Notes: generated from the sequence alone by a model not told the origin. Positions 21,181 through 32,325 are shown, counted from the stretch's first letter. The stretch is 64,000 nucleotides of DNA from Hemicordylus capensis (GCF_027244095.1 NC_069658.1:264686687-264750686); one strand, 5' to 3'. A program made the numbers and translations.

Positions 21181-21821
21181 TTATGGATGGGGTCATACTC
21201 CCCCGGAAAGAACAGGTATGCAGCCTGGGGTGCTCCTGGATTCGAACCTCTCCCTGGTGTCCCAGGTTGAGGTGGTGGCCAGAGGTACTTTTAATCAGCT
21301 TCGGCTGATACACCAGCTGCATCCGTTTCTTGAGATGAATGATGTCAAAATGGTTGTACATATGCTGGTAATCTCTAGGCTGGATTACTGCAATGTGCTT
21401 TAAGTGGGGCTGCCTTTGTACGTAGTCCGGAAACTGCAGTTGGTCCAGAATGCGGCAGCCAGGTTGGTCTCTGGGTCATCTAGGAGAGACCATATTACTC
21501 CTGTGTTCAAAGAGCTACACTGCCTGTTGATACGTTTCTGGGCAAAATACAAGGTGCTGGTTATCACCTATAAAGCCCTAAACAGCTTAGGCCCTGGGTA
21601 TTTAAGAGAACGTCTTCTTCGCCATGAGCACCACTGCCTGTTAAGATCATCTGGAGAGATTTGTCTACGGTTGCCACCAACTCATTTGGCGGCTACTTGG
21701 GAACGGGCCTTCTCCATTGTTGCCCCTAGACTTTGGAATGCACTCCCTGTTGAAATAAGAGCCTCCCCATCTCTGGCAACTTTTAAAAGGCACTGAACAC
21801 ATTTATTCACCCAGGCTTTTA
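21181..21821 (+). mobile_element. L2 LINE fragment split by a Tc1 element
   Basis: The end of L2 ORF2 is visible: VQPGVLLDSNLSLVSQVEVV, RLDYCNVL, then LQLVQNAAARLVSGSSRRD and LEIRASPSLATFKRH-like text with one stop after CNVL. The copy stops at TTTTA (21821), where the Tc1 sits, and resumes at 23281 as TAATTAGATTTATAG. The same junction appears intact in the L2 copy at 53271-53290. Confidence 0.88.
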
Positions 21822-23280
21822 CAGTGGGTATTGGAAAGAATCACCCCCTTTGATAGACCTTAAATTCTGGTTCCCTTACATCCTGAAATGAAAACACAAA
21901 GAAAATTCCCTTCACCAGCTGTACTTATCCAATGCAACCTATAACATCCAACTGAAAAACATCACAATTACAGTCCAGAAAAAGTGTCAGAAACAAAAAA
22001 CAAGAATTATACTGAGATTGAAAAAGGATCACCCCCCACAATGTCAATATTTTGTTGAACCACCTTTTGCCTTGAGTCTGTTGGGATACTTCTCTATCAA
22101 CCTTGCACATCTAGACGGAGCGATATTTGCCCACTCCTCCATACAGAACTGTTCAAGTTTGGTCACATTGGATGGTAGGTGGTGGTGGACTGCTATCCTC
22201 CCTGGATCCGGTCGGCCCTCCAAACTGGATGGAAGAGCAAGGAGGAAACTGGTAAGAGAGGTTACCAAGAGGCCAATGGCCACTCTGAAGGAGTTAAAGG
22301 ACTTCATGGCAAAGAGTGGTTGTTCTGTGCATGTGACAACAATTTCACGAGCGCTCCACAGATGTGGCTTGTTCGGGAGGGTCGCAAGGAGAAAGCCACT
22401 TCTCAAGAAAGGCCACATTAAAGCTCGTTTGAGCTTTGCCAGAAGGCACCTTGAAGATTCTGATGCCAAATGGAAAAAGGTCTTATGGTCAGATGAGACC
22501 AAGATTGAACTATTTGGCCTCAACACCAAACAGTACACCTGGCGTAAATCCAACGCAGCTCACCATCCACAACACACCATTCCTACAGTGAAGCATGGAG
22601 GTGGCAGCATCCTGTTGTGGGGGTGTTTCTCTGCCTCAGGGACTGGGGCTCTCGTTAGGGTAGAAGGAAAAATGGATGGGGCCAAATACTGTCAGATTCT
22701 GGAAGAAAACCTGCTACCCTCTGCCAGACAGTTGAGGATGGGCAGAAGATTCACCTTTCAACATGACAACGATCCGAAGCACACAGCAAAATTGACCACA
22801 CAGTGGCTGAAGGAGAAAAAAGTGAACGTCCTCATGTGGCCCAGTCAGAGCCCAGACCTAAATCCCATAGAAAATCTGTGGGGAGATTTGAAGATAGCAG
22901 TCCACCAACACCTACCATCCAATGTGACCGAACTTGAACAGTTCTGTATGGAGGAGTGGGCAAATATTGCTCCGTCTAGATGTGCAAGGTTGATAGAGAA
23001 GTATCCCAACAGACTCAAGGCTGTTATTAAAGCAAAAGGTGGTTCAACAGAATATTGACATTGTGGGGGGTGATCCTTTTTCAATCTCAGTATAATTCTT
23101 GTTTTTTGTTTCTGACACTTTTTCTGGACTGTAATTGTGATGTTTTTCAGTTGGATGTTATAGGTTGCATTGGATAAGTACAGCTGGTGAAGGGAATTTT
23201 CTTTGTGTTTTCATTTCAGGATGTAAGGGAACCAGAATTTAAGGTCTATCAAAGGGGGTGATTCTTTCCAATACCCACTG
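21822..23280 (+). mobile_element. Tc1-family DNA transposon with long inverted ends
   Basis: A 1459 bp element begins CAGTGGGTATTGG and ends CCAATACCCACTG, flanked by TA at 21820-21821 and 23281-23282, the standard Tc1/mariner target. The inverted repeats are very long: 21822-22197 against 22893-23280, near-identical apart from a 12 bp length difference. The right repeat includes the natural end of the transposase gene. The left repeat is its inverted duplicate and occupies the place of the 5' UTR and the N-terminal coding part. The near-identity of the arms suggests a young insertion or recent gene conversion. Confidence 0.92.
22018..23058 (+). CDS. Tc1 transposase, N-terminal DNA-binding domain lost
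   Basis: Authentic Tc1 transposase sequence begins near 22205 (GSGRPSKLDGRARRKLV) with the second helix-turn-helix (TLKELKDF, TTISRALHRCGLFGRVARRK). The DDE catalytic domain follows: VLWSDETKIELFG, FTFQHDNDPKHTA and SPDLNPIENLWGDLK, a DD34E-type triad. The C-terminus, RCARLIEKYPNRL then KGGSTEY, is complete. All three acidic residues are present and the frame is open. About 50 N-terminal residues of a normal Tc1 protein are missing; the upstream open part (22018-22200, no ATG at its start) is antisense to the C-terminus and not real protein. The element is probably non-autonomous. Confidence 0.85.
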   Translation: MKKDHPPQCQYFVEPPFALSLLGYFSINLAHLDGAIFAHSSIQNCSSLVTLDGRWWWTAILPGSGRPSKLDGRARRKLVREVTKRPMATLKELKDFMAKSGCSVHVTTISRALHRCGLFGRVARRKPLLKKGHIKARLSFARRHLEDSDAKWKKVLWSDETKIELFGLNTKQYTWRKSNAAHHPQHTIPTVKHGGGSILLWGCFSASGTGALVRVEGKMDGAKYCQILEENLLPSARQLRMGRRFTFQHDNDPKHTAKLTTQWLKEKKVNVLMWPSQSPDLNPIENLWGDLKIAVHQHLPSNVTELEQFCMEEWANIAPSRCARLIEKYPNRLKAVIKAKGGSTEY

Positions 23281-23632
23281 TAATTAGATTTATAGTTTAA
23301 ATATTTTAAATATTGGGTTTTTAATGTTTTATATGATTTTAATTAATTGGTTTTGATGTTTTAAATTATTTTAATTGTAAACTGCCCAGAGACAAATTTT
23401 GGGCAGTATAGAAATATTAGAAAGAAAGAAAGAAAGAAAAAGAAAGAAAAAGAAAGAATGAAAGAAAAAGAAAGAATTATTCACCCAAGCTTTTTAACTT
23501 GAACTGTGGTTTTAAATTGTTAAATTGTTTTAATGTTTGTTTTAGTTTGTTTTATTAACAAACAATATTATTGTAAACCACCCAGAGATCTGTAAATTTG
23601 GGGCAGTGTACAAATACAATGAATGAATGAAT
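23281..23632 (+). mobile_element. L2 3' end continued, GAAA microsatellite, second L2 tail
   Basis: The L2 interrupted at 21821 resumes and ends TAAACTGCCCAGAGAC with GGGCAGTATAGAAAT. A GAAA repeat (23413-23477) follows, then another L2-type tail (ATTATTCACCCAAGC, AAACCACCCAGAG, GGGGCAGTGTACAAAT) and ATGA repeats. Confidence 0.8.
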
Positions 23633-23895
23633 GTGGACAGTCACACACAGAGCCTGACTTCAGCTAACTGGCTTCTTTCATTCCAGCCATTTATCCATGG
23701 CCTCACGTTGAAAAGGGTTGATATGGAAAAGACTTTTCCCACACAGCATGAGTCTCACCCTTACAGAGGTGAGCCAGAGTGTGACAGGGGAGCTGAAAGT
23801 GCATCCAGCTGGAACTTCAACCCCAAGCTTAGATATGAGTCAGCATTTTCAATCCTAGAGTTCCAGACAGGTGCGGCTCTTCAGTCTGTGCTATA

Positions 23896-24330
23896 CAGTC
23901 ATCCTTGCCAACCACGGTTTTACCAAATGCGGTTTTGAGTGACAGGTCTTGCCATCCACGACCCGTGTATCCGCGGTTGGTGAGGTTTTTTAGTGATGTG
24001 TGGGCGGGGGGTTCAGAGGTTCAATTTGCTCATTCCTCTTGCTGACCTTGCTATCCCTTGCCAGTTTAAAATGCCTTTGAGTGATTTTGGAGGATTCAGA
24101 AAGTTTCCAGAGGTTCGATCTGCTCATTCTTCTTGGTGAATCTTGGCAATATTACAGGATTTTTTGTTGTTCTTGTAACTTTAAAAAAAATTCCTTTATT
24201 TTTAGGTCTTTTTGCGGTCGTGGTTTCCCTAACCCCATTCCCCATAGACTTTAATGCCTCGCTAACTGTGAATTTGCCAACGGCGAGGTTTTGCCATAAC
24301 GGAACCCTAGAAGTTGGCAAGGGATGGCTG
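23896..24330. mobile_element. TA-flanked mariner/Tigger-type MITE
   Basis: It starts CAGTCATCCTTGCCAAC and ends GTTGGCAAGGGATGGCTG, which are imperfect inverted repeats, with TA on both sides (23894-23895 and 24331-24332). The length is 435 bp and there is no transposase. Confidence 0.8.
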
Positions 24331-24339
24331 TACTTTTAG

Positions 24340-24990
24340 TTACAGACAATGACAGGGTGGATTATAAAATTATGCATGGTGTGGAGAAAGTGAACTGAGG
24401 TAGGTTTTTCTCTCTCTATCTCTTAATACTAGAGTTCAGGATCATCCAGTTAAATTGATGGGCAGCAGATTCAGGAGAGACAAAAGATAGCACTTTTGCA
24501 GATAGTGCATAATTAATTTATGGAACTCACTGCCTCAAGAAGTAATGGTGACAATTAACTCAAACAGCTTTTTAAAAAGCCATCCGCACTCTCTGTGGAT
24601 ATAAGAGGATTATCTTCCTTGGAGGCTTTCAGGAAAGCCTTAAAGATCTATCTTTTTATCCTGGCTGTTGTGTTTGATTTTGATGTAAACTGCTCTGAGC
24701 CACTTTAGGAAGGGTGGTATATAAATTGAATGAATGAATGAATAAAAGGGGATTAATTGAGGATAGGGCTATCAGTGGCTACTAGTCATGATGACTATGT
24801 GGAACTTCCATGTTCAGAGGCAGTATACCTTTAAATACCAGTTCCTAGGGAATAACAGCAGGGGAGGGCTATTGCCTTCATAGATTGCTTGGGAATTTCC
24901 TGGAGGCCTTTGGGTAGCAAGTGGGGACATATTTGGCAGTGACTGGGGCAAGCAGTACCCACCAAGGTGGGTGAAAGAAGCAACAAACTA
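24340..24990 (+). mobile_element. Degraded CR1 3' region with an inserted L2-type tail
   Basis: CR1 text (AAAATTATGCATGGTGTG, GGATCATCCAGTTAAATTG, TAATTTATGGAACTCACTG) runs to about 24575. An L2-type 3' end (TGTAAACTGCTCTGAGCC, GGAAGGGTGGTATATAAA) occupies about 24580-24755. CR1 3' UTR text (CAGTGGCTACTAGTC) then resumes. It is old and diverged. Confidence 0.7.
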
Positions 24991-25430
24991 AAGTGAAATT
25001 TATCTGTCTTCTTTCATTTAATTGCCTATTCTATCCCAAGAGCACAAGGTGGGTGACAATATATCAGCTACAATAATCAAGCCACTTTTTATGCTAATCC
25101 CTGACCACCAAAAGACAACTGGGCAAAAAACGAAGTAAAGGGTGTTCGATTTTCCCTATATCTGCAGACTGTGATGTGAGAAGTTACGTTTGTCAAAATT
25201 CCCTCTTCTAGAACAGTCCAAGTATTAAAGATACTGTATTCCTAATCTACTGTATTCCTAAATTGCTCTCTGTAAGCCTTCTAACATAGCTGGGAAATTC
25301 CAAGTGGATTGTACCTTTAAAATAAGAACTTGCCCATATATCATTCCTTGGCTGTGCTGGTCATTAGCAAGGGTCTTCTGCCGGCTTCTTCCCTTGCATG
25401 GATTGCGCAACACGGTTTATACAGTTTGAA

Positions 25431-26071
<641 letters not shown>

Positions 26072-27110
26072 CTGGAATAATATACATAGCACTACAACTA
26101 ATGCAAGCAAAAAGAGATAGGTCTCTTAAAAATCCCTCTTTTTCTTCATGGGCTAGGTAGATGAGTACTTAGTAGCTCCTTGATCAGCATTTGTTAACTG
26201 CTTCAACTCTGAACATATGCCATAAGGCTGTCAAAGGTCATTGGTAGGTATCAACTGAGAGGTGATAGGTTATTAATCCAGACATCTATCCTGTCCCCTT
26301 TTCTGGAGGCTTTCAGGTAGATAACAATGCTTTAAAAACAAATAATCTCCTAGGACCCATTACTAGAGTTCTGAGTCTTACCTGGGCTGGAAATATATTT
26401 ATTTCCAACCTGTATATCCCACCTTTCTGTGAGATATACACTAAAGATATGCTATTGTATCTTTCACTGACACTCACAGGGGCAATCAGCTGTCCAGGAG
26501 GATTCCATTCCCTGCTCCCACCAAACAGCTGGTCATCAAGACTTTTGCTTTTGAGAAAGAGGACTCTGTATGCTTTACCTTTGGCTGTTCAATCCACACT
26601 CCATTAGATTAGGGCATAGGTGGCTGACATACTGCGAAGCGAGCCATCTATCCATGAGGGAGGTGCGCTCACTGCTTCTGAAGCAGCCAAGAGACTGTCT
26701 ATACAATTGCCGAAGGTGGGGGCTGCTCTGTGCCTCCGAAGCTGTGCATCATCGTATCTATGACTTACTCTATTATTCCCAATGAGGACAGGTCACAGCT
26801 GTGATGACACACAGCTTCAGAGGCACAGAGCAGTTTCTAACTTTGATAGCTGGGTGGACAGGCTCTTGGCTGGCTCAAAAGGAATGAGTGTGCATCCCTC
26901 TTGGATGGATGGCTTGCTGTGCAGTATGTCAGACAGTGTGTGCAATTTCTTTCCCCAGTCAGAGGCTAGAAACTTGTATTGGTTTAAACAACATCAAAAC
27001 CTCCATATTTGTTATTCTCCGTTTTCTTTAAGATTTCCTATTAAGCCATTTCAGTGTCCAGCTCTGACTTCAAAAATACCTACATCCCCTGGCCTTGGTC
27101 CTCGACAGCA
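26072..27110. other. Intron of the zinc-finger gene, unassigned
   Basis: No exon was recognised. A short reverse repeat end (TATATCCCACCTTTCTGTG) lies near 26411. The open stretches at 26570-27080 show no domain. Confidence 0.35.
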
Positions 27111-27215
27111 GGGTTTCCCAACCCTGAGTCCCCAGATGTTGTTGGACTACAACTCCCATCATCCCCAGCCACAATGGCCTTTGTGGCTGAGAATGAAATC
27201 CCCACTGCAGTAATA
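27111..27215. mobile_element. hAT-type MITE fragment (CTACAACTCCCATCATCCC family)
   Basis: It carries the dispersed reptile repeat GGTTTCCCAACCCTGAG, ATGTTGTTGGACTACAAC and CATCATCCCCAGCCACAAT. Related copies occur at 31617-31685 and 43021-43322. Only one end is clear. Confidence 0.65.
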
Positions 27216-27238
27216 CACATGGGGTAAGAAGCTCCTAC

Positions 27239-27379
27239 CTGCAGAAATGCCAACTTCCTTCTCCTCTTCCTTGATAATCCTGGGGACATCTGCAGTAATG
27301 TCTGGGAACATCGTGTGCACAGAGGCTTCCTTGAAGCTTGTCCCTTCCTGGAACTCCATGAGCTTCAGATCAGCATCTC
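27239..27379 (-). CDS. Predicted acidic linker exon of the zinc-finger gene
   Basis: A 141 bp exon is proposed from acceptor GAGCAG (exon starts at 27379) to donor CTGCAG|GTAGGA (27239). It reads GDADLKLMEFQEGTSF, KEASVHTMFPDITADV and PRIIKEEEKEVGISA. It starts and ends in phase 1, so it joins the finger exon at 26071 without a shift. The acidic IKEEEKE segment is typical of linkers before C2H2 arrays. No named domain was recognised. The acceptor is weak, so the 5' boundary is less certain than the donor. Confidence 0.5.
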
Positions 27380-27599
27380 CTGCTCCAGCTTACAAAGCTT
27401 CGTTCAGTGCGCATTCAGAGTTTTAATGAAAACATTGACCAAATTAGCCCCAGAGCCCACAAAAGCTTGGAGGTTGCCACTAAGCCAGAGAGTGGCCATA
27501 GCCCTGGGCTTTACTTCATTGAAGAGAACATGTGCAAGTTGTTAGCATGTTCAAATGAAGCAAAGCTGGAGAGAATAGACAAGAGAGTGAAGTGGGAAA

Positions 27600-27985
27600 A
27601 GCCCCCTCAAAAAAATTGGAATTTTCGGACCAAAAAAAGGAAGTACTTTTTCACACAGCGTGTAGTTAATCTGTGGATTTCTCTGCCACAGGGGATGTGG
27701 TGATGGCCACTAGCTTGGATGGCTTTAAAAGAGGCTTAGACAAATTCACGGAGGACAGGTCTATCAGTGGCTACTAGTCTGGTGGCTATAGACTACCTCC
27801 AGTCTCATAGGCAAGACACCAGTTGCAGGGGAGCAAAAGCAAGAGAGAGGGCATGCCTTTATCTCTTGCCTGTGGGTTGCCCAGGGGCATCTGGTGGGCT
27901 AGTGTATGAAACAGGATGCTGGGCTAGATAGCCTTTGGGCCTGATCCAGCAGGGCTGTTCTTATGTTCAAAAGCTGCAATTGGAG
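27600..27985 (+). mobile_element. CR1 LINE 3' end
   Basis: The text begins with TTTTCGGACCAAAAAAAGG and GTACTTTTTCACACAGCG, passes TTAATCTGTGGATTTCTC and CACTAGCTTGGATGGC, and ends with CTGATCCAGCAGGGCTG. It is the standard CR1 3' terminus, 5'-truncated. Confidence 0.85.
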
Positions 27986-28519
27986 GGTCACTGCAATGTT
28001 TATTGCTCCCTAAAAATGGTATACCTGAACCATCTCAACTGCAGATGTTTTTGTTCCGTCTTCCTCAGGAGGGAGGGCTGGGCTGGACCCAAAAGAAGAT
28101 GCTACTCTGTAGCCTGGTGAGCAAAGAAGTCAACAATGAAAGATATGTATCTCCATTGAACACTGAGACAGAGACCTCCAAATGCAGTTGGGTACACATT
28201 CTCAGGACACCATCCTACATTTCAATTTCAAAACCCTGCTCAACCCTTGCCCCACTTTTCAAAGGGAGAGGCAAACACAATACAATATGAAAGCTCCCTT
28301 GAAAACAAAGACATCAGAACAAAACATACCAGGGACATCACTGCCTCTCATGATTAACTTCATTATCTCTCTCCAGCTAAATTGTGTCTATGAAACTTGC
28401 TAAGACAGCTAAGCTTTCCACTGTAAAAAAAACAGGATTTAACCAAATAAGGAGTAATCACCAGATGAACAATGCATCATTCGCATGCGTACTAGATACT
28501 TAGACCAGAGGAGAGGGGA

Positions 28520-28822
28520 GAGGAGAGCTGGTCTTGTGGTAGCAAGCATGACTTGTCCCCATAGCTAAGCATGGTCTGCCCTGGTTGCATATGAATGGGA
28601 GACTTGATGTGTGACCACTGCAAGATATTCCCCTCAGGGGATGAAGCCGCTCTGGGAAGAGCAGAAGGTTCCAAGTTCCCTCCCTGGCATCTCCAAGATA
28701 GAGTTGAGAGAGATTCCTGCCTGCAACCTTGGAGAAGCCGCTGCCAGTCTGTGAAGACAATACTGAGCTAGATAGACCAATGCTCTGACTCAGTATATGG
28801 CAGTTTCCTATGTTCCTATGAC
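28520..28822 (+). mobile_element. 5S rRNA-derived SINE (5S-Sauria type)
   Basis: The head carries a recognisable 5S rRNA internal promoter region: AGCTAAGCATGGTCTGCC, CCTGGTTGCATATGAATGG and GAGACTTGATG, against the 5S GCTAAGCAGGGTC and TGGATGGGAGACC. The body (GGGAAGAGCAGAAGGTTCC, CCTGCAACCTTGGAGAAG) and the tail (GAGCTAGATAGACCAATG, GGCAGTTTCCTATGTTCC) match the copies at 31178, 59935 and 62165. Confidence 0.85.
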
Positions 28823-29778
28823 CACCATTTTATTGCCACGTATACTGTGTCTAGGGTGTCAGCATCATTTAGATTGTCTGTATAAATATAAGATGCACCT
28901 GTAACCAAACTGTAATCAGTTTGAGAGCGTGAGCCTATTGATTACCTATTGGTGACTGCAGAGCAATAAACCTCAATTAATAATTCCTAATCCTTGTGTC
29001 TGACTGATTGATTAAGCGGACCCAGGAACGAGCCCCATCCACATCAATCTGAAGACTCCAAGACAGCTTCCAGGCATCATAAAAACCACAATAAAAACGA
29101 CAATAAAACACTCCCTACATTAAAAATGACAGGTTTCTTGGAAATGGCACAATAAACTCAACAGCCAAAGAACCCAGCAAGGATAGAGAAAGGAAAGCTA
29201 ACTACCAGCCAACCCTCAATCCTACCCCAAAGCCCAGGGTGAACAGGACACTTTTCAGCAGTCTTTAAAAGGCCCAAAGAGAGGAAGCCAAAGGAATATA
29301 CCTTCTACCAGGAAGGCATTCCACAATCTGAAGGTTTCTTTTTGTGTTTAGAGGTTTGATTCTGGCTGAGGTTCAAAGCAACCTGGAGATTTTTTAGATT
29401 CTGTTCAACTTCACTGGAAAAAAATCCTCTTTGATCCGCTTTTGGGCTTCAGGTTTGGTTTGACTCCCTGCTTATAACTATACAAAATGGTTATAAACTG
29501 AAGATTGCTTAACACAAATCTTAACCGGTTTCAAAAGCAACACTTCCAGAGCCACCCCACTTCTGCAGAATGCATCTTCCCACGCCCATCATCATGTGGG
29601 AGCTACTTCTCCATGGGTCTATCGCAGCCAAATGGGCAGGCCCAATTGCACTGGTGAGCACAGCCCAATCAGCACCCACCCTCCTGATGGGGTGTTGATG
29701 GCATGGCCCCTGTGCCTGAGGTATTCACACAAGGACAGCAGACTCATGGAATAGTGCCACAGCAAAACATTCGCTTGC
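28823..29778. other. Unassigned, with one reversed dispersed repeat
   Basis: Text near 29270-29350 (CAGGAAGGCATTCCACAATC) resembles a dispersed squamate repeat also seen around 35900 and 61380. The block at 28830-29040 has an AATAAA and a promoter-like TATAAATA and is discussed under rejected items. No gene was recognised. Confidence 0.4.
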
Positions 29779-29891
29779 CTTTGAATTGCAGCAGCGCCTC
29801 TTGTAGGACAGCGCGTTTCTGGGGGAAGCTGCTGAGCCTGTGCTTTAACTCTGCTATAGTGAGCTCTGTCTTCATCACTCCAGCCTCTGTG
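29779..29891 (-). CDS. Predicted helical exon, TRIM/zinc-finger-like, with GC donor
   Basis: A 113 bp exon is bounded by a strong pyrimidine-rich acceptor (CCCGCCCACCCCCAG) and the donor-like AAAG|GCAAGC. It reads TEAGVMKTELTIAELKHRL, SSFPQKRAVLQEALLQFK. The pattern LKxxLxxFxQKxAxLxEAxxxFK resembles the linker exon between coiled coil and PRY-SPRY in A33/TRIM-type genes. It has the same phases (third base to first base) and nearly the same length as TRIM exon 5 at 17384. It could be a relic of a second TRIM gene. Alternatively, since it ends in phase 1, it could splice to 27379. I cannot decide between these. Confidence 0.45.
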
Positions 29892-30121
29892 CTGGGGGTG
29901 GGCGGGGGAGAGGAAGAGAGAGGAAAAGAGAAGGGTCATCCCAAAGGCCATCATCCATTTTCTCCTCTTGTTTCAAACCCAGTAGAATAGTAGGAGGTAG
30001 AGAGAGTAAGCCCCAGACTTACCCACCCCTGGTGCTTCCAACACCCTAGGGAAAGAAAAAGAGGAGGTGGTTGGGATCATGTGCCTCAAGATGGCTGCCC
30101 TGCTGCAAAGCCATCTTCAGT

Positions 30122-30336
30122 GTTTATAGCACTTACATTTATATACCACTCTATAGCCAGAGCTCTCTAAGCAGTTTACAATGATTTAGCATATTGCCCC
30201 CCCAACATTCTGGGTACTCATTTTACCGACCTCGGAAGGATGGAAGGCTGAGTCAACCTTGAGCCCCTGGTCAGGATCAAACTTGTAACCTTCTGGTTAC
30301 AGGGCGGCAGTTTTACCTCTGCGCCACCAGGGGCTC
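30122..30336 (-). mobile_element. tRNA-derived SINE, reverse orientation
   Basis: In reverse complement it reads GAGCCCCTGGTGGCGCAG, CCGCCCTGTAACCAGAAGG and GGTTACAAGTTTGATCC (box B), then CTCAAGGTTGACTCAGCC, GTAAAATGAGTACCCAG and GAGTGGTATATAAATGTAAG. It is a common squamate SINE, distinct from the CORE family at 9632. A reversed L2-type tail follows at about 30345-30402. Confidence 0.85.
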
Positions 30337-30402
30337 TTTATGATTGATTGATTGGATTGGATTTATATACCTCCCTTCCAAAATGGCTCAGGACAGTTTA
30401 CT

Positions 30403-31177
30403 GAGCAAGGAGACCGTTACAGCAGACCTTTCAGCTGTAGACATTTTAAAATAATAAACAGGCTCTCAAACGTGAATAAAAGCCTTTCAAGCTGCCTTCA
30501 GTTTTTAAAGGCAACTCCCTTTGCATTGTCTCATTTATCACATGCATATCCCATCCTTCTTACAAGCAGTGTATATGGAGTAAAACAACCCATTTTAAAA
30601 TGAACCAAAACATCGCTGCAAGCCAGGTCAGGCGAAGAGACAGTGACAGCCCTGAGATTAAGAGAAAACAACAGCACAGACTTTATTTATTCCTAAAACA
30701 TGATAATAAAGTGCTCAAAATTCCTTCACAGCCTCACTCAGAGTCTGCTTGAGTTATCTGCAGCTATGAAGGCATTCGGAGCACTTTCCTTGTCAGAAAT
30801 ATAAGAATCCATCCCCTTAAAAAAGATTGTGTATCAAAACACAATGGGAACAGACAGTCCCTTGCTATTCAGTGGGACAATCTCCCCTCACCAACTTCCC
30901 ACCAATGACACTGGCTAACATACCACGCAAGGGTGCTTCAGCACAGTAACGTTGCGTGTGTGTAAGTTGCGCAGCTGATGCAAATGCAAAAATTGCACAA
31001 AGGACAGAACACAAGAGTAAGCTCTTTGGGAAAAATGGGCTTACTCATTTGTGCAGCTAGAGTACACACAATATTGCTGGGCTGATGTACTCTTGTGTGG
31101 TGTGTCAGCTACTGAGAACCATCTCAGCATTCTTCCAAACATTCCAGATACTCAACATGGAAGTCTCCTGCTTTGCT
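30403..31177. other. Unassigned intergenic sequence
   Basis: Nothing recognisable was found. A - strand AATAAATAAAG lies near 30683 and could be a poly(A) signal of an old retrocopy, but no coding sequence supports it. Confidence 0.3.
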
Positions 31178-31482
31178 TTGAGGAGAGCTGGTCTTGTGGT
31201 AGCAAGCATGACTTGTCCCCTTAGCTAAGCAGGGTCTGCCCTGGTTGCATATGAATGGGAGACTAGAAGTGTAAGCACTGTAAGGTATTCCCCTCAGGGG
31301 ATGGAGCCACTCTGGGAAGAGCAGAAGGTTCCAAGTTCCCTCCCTGGCATCTCCAAGATAGGGCTGAGAGAGACTCCTGCCTGCAACCTTGGAGAAGCTG
31401 CTGCCAGTCTGTGAAGACAATACTGAGCTAGATAGACCAATGCTCTGACTCAGTATATGGCAGCTTCCTATGTTCCTATACT
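31178..31482 (+). mobile_element. 5S rRNA-derived SINE
   Basis: The 5S-like stretch TTAGCTAAGCAGGGTCTGCC, CCTGGTTGCATATGAATGG, GGAGACTAG is followed by the same body and tail as the copy at 28520, with very few differences. The two copies lie 2.7 kb apart in the same orientation. Confidence 0.87.
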
Positions 31483-31904
31483 TCTAATGAGCATGCTAAC
31501 TTGCTTACTTCAAAAGAGTAAAGCCTAGGGCACCATCCATTATCTGAAATAATGGGAAAACTCTGGATTTTTTGTTTGTTTGGTCAGTCAGTCAGTCAGT
31601 TGGGTTGGATGCTATAGGACAGGGGCAGGCAACCTCCAGCTGTGGTTCAACTACAACTCCCACCATGCCCAGCCACAATTTATTACTCCAAGGGACTGGT
31701 AGGTGGCTAGTCCTGCCTTGCAGAAGAGAGTTGGGCCTCGGGTGGCCACCTGGCCCCCAAAAGAGAACCTGGCCTATCCTTCTATCTTTTTGCAGCAAGG
31801 GAAGCTTTTCATGGCATGGAGACCACCCTATCACCACTGAATTACTACAGAGCAAGCCATGACCAAAAGGACAGTTCAAGGGACTACTTCAAAACTAAGC
31901 AACT

Positions 31905-32100
31905 CTAGTTGGAGCAGGTGGCCTTTAGGGAAGGGGCCATGTCTCAGTGGTAGAGCACATGTTTTTCAAACGAAAGGTTCAGTCCCAGTATCTCAGGTAG
32001 CAGCACTGGGAAATAATGCTCCCCAATCAAGACCCTGGAGAGCCACTGCCAGTCTGAAGATACAATATTGGGCTACATGGACCAATGCTCTGACCCATTA
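31905..32100 (+). mobile_element. tRNA-derived SINE sharing the 5S-SINE tail
   Basis: The head is tRNA-like (GTCTCAGTGGTAGAGCAC and GGTTCAGTCCC), and the tail (GCCACTGCCAGTCTGAAG, GGGCTACATGGACCAATG) is that of the 5S SINEs, so different heads share one tail. A related copy lies at 39350. Confidence 0.75.
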
Positions 32101-32102
32101 AG

Positions 32103-32325
32103 TAAAGGGAAAGTGTGCCGTCAAGTCGATTTTGACTCCTGGCACCCACAGAGCCCTGTGGTTGGCTTTGGTAGAATACAGGAGGGGTTTACCATTGCCT
32201 CCTCCCGTGCAGTATGAGATTATGCCTTTCAGCATCTTCCTATATCGCTGCTGCCCAATATACCAGTGGGGATTCAACTTTCTGCTTGTTAGTCAAGCAT
32301 TTCCCTGCTGCGCCACTTAAGGTGA
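32103..32325 (-). mobile_element. Sauria-type SINE with BovB-like tail, reverse orientation
   Basis: In reverse complement it holds AATATTGGGCAGCAGCG-like text, GGTAAACCCCTCCTGTATTC and CCAGGAGTCAAAATCGAC, matching the copies at 12436 and 54880. Confidence 0.8.

Noticed and set aside
22044-22553. Antisense open frame across the Tc1 left end
   Set aside because: It reads the duplicated transposase C-terminus in reverse plus antisense of the transposase, and is not an independent gene.
28570-28610. A true 5S rRNA gene
   Set aside because: Only the internal promoter region is 5S-like. The flanks are SINE body and the sequence is repeated at 31178 with the same tail.
28830-29040. Possible solo LTR 3' portion (promoter-like TATAAATA, AATAAA, then a CTTGTGTCTGACTG-type end)
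   Set aside because: Only one end is suggestive. No matching start, flanking duplication or internal viral sequence was found, so no element is called.
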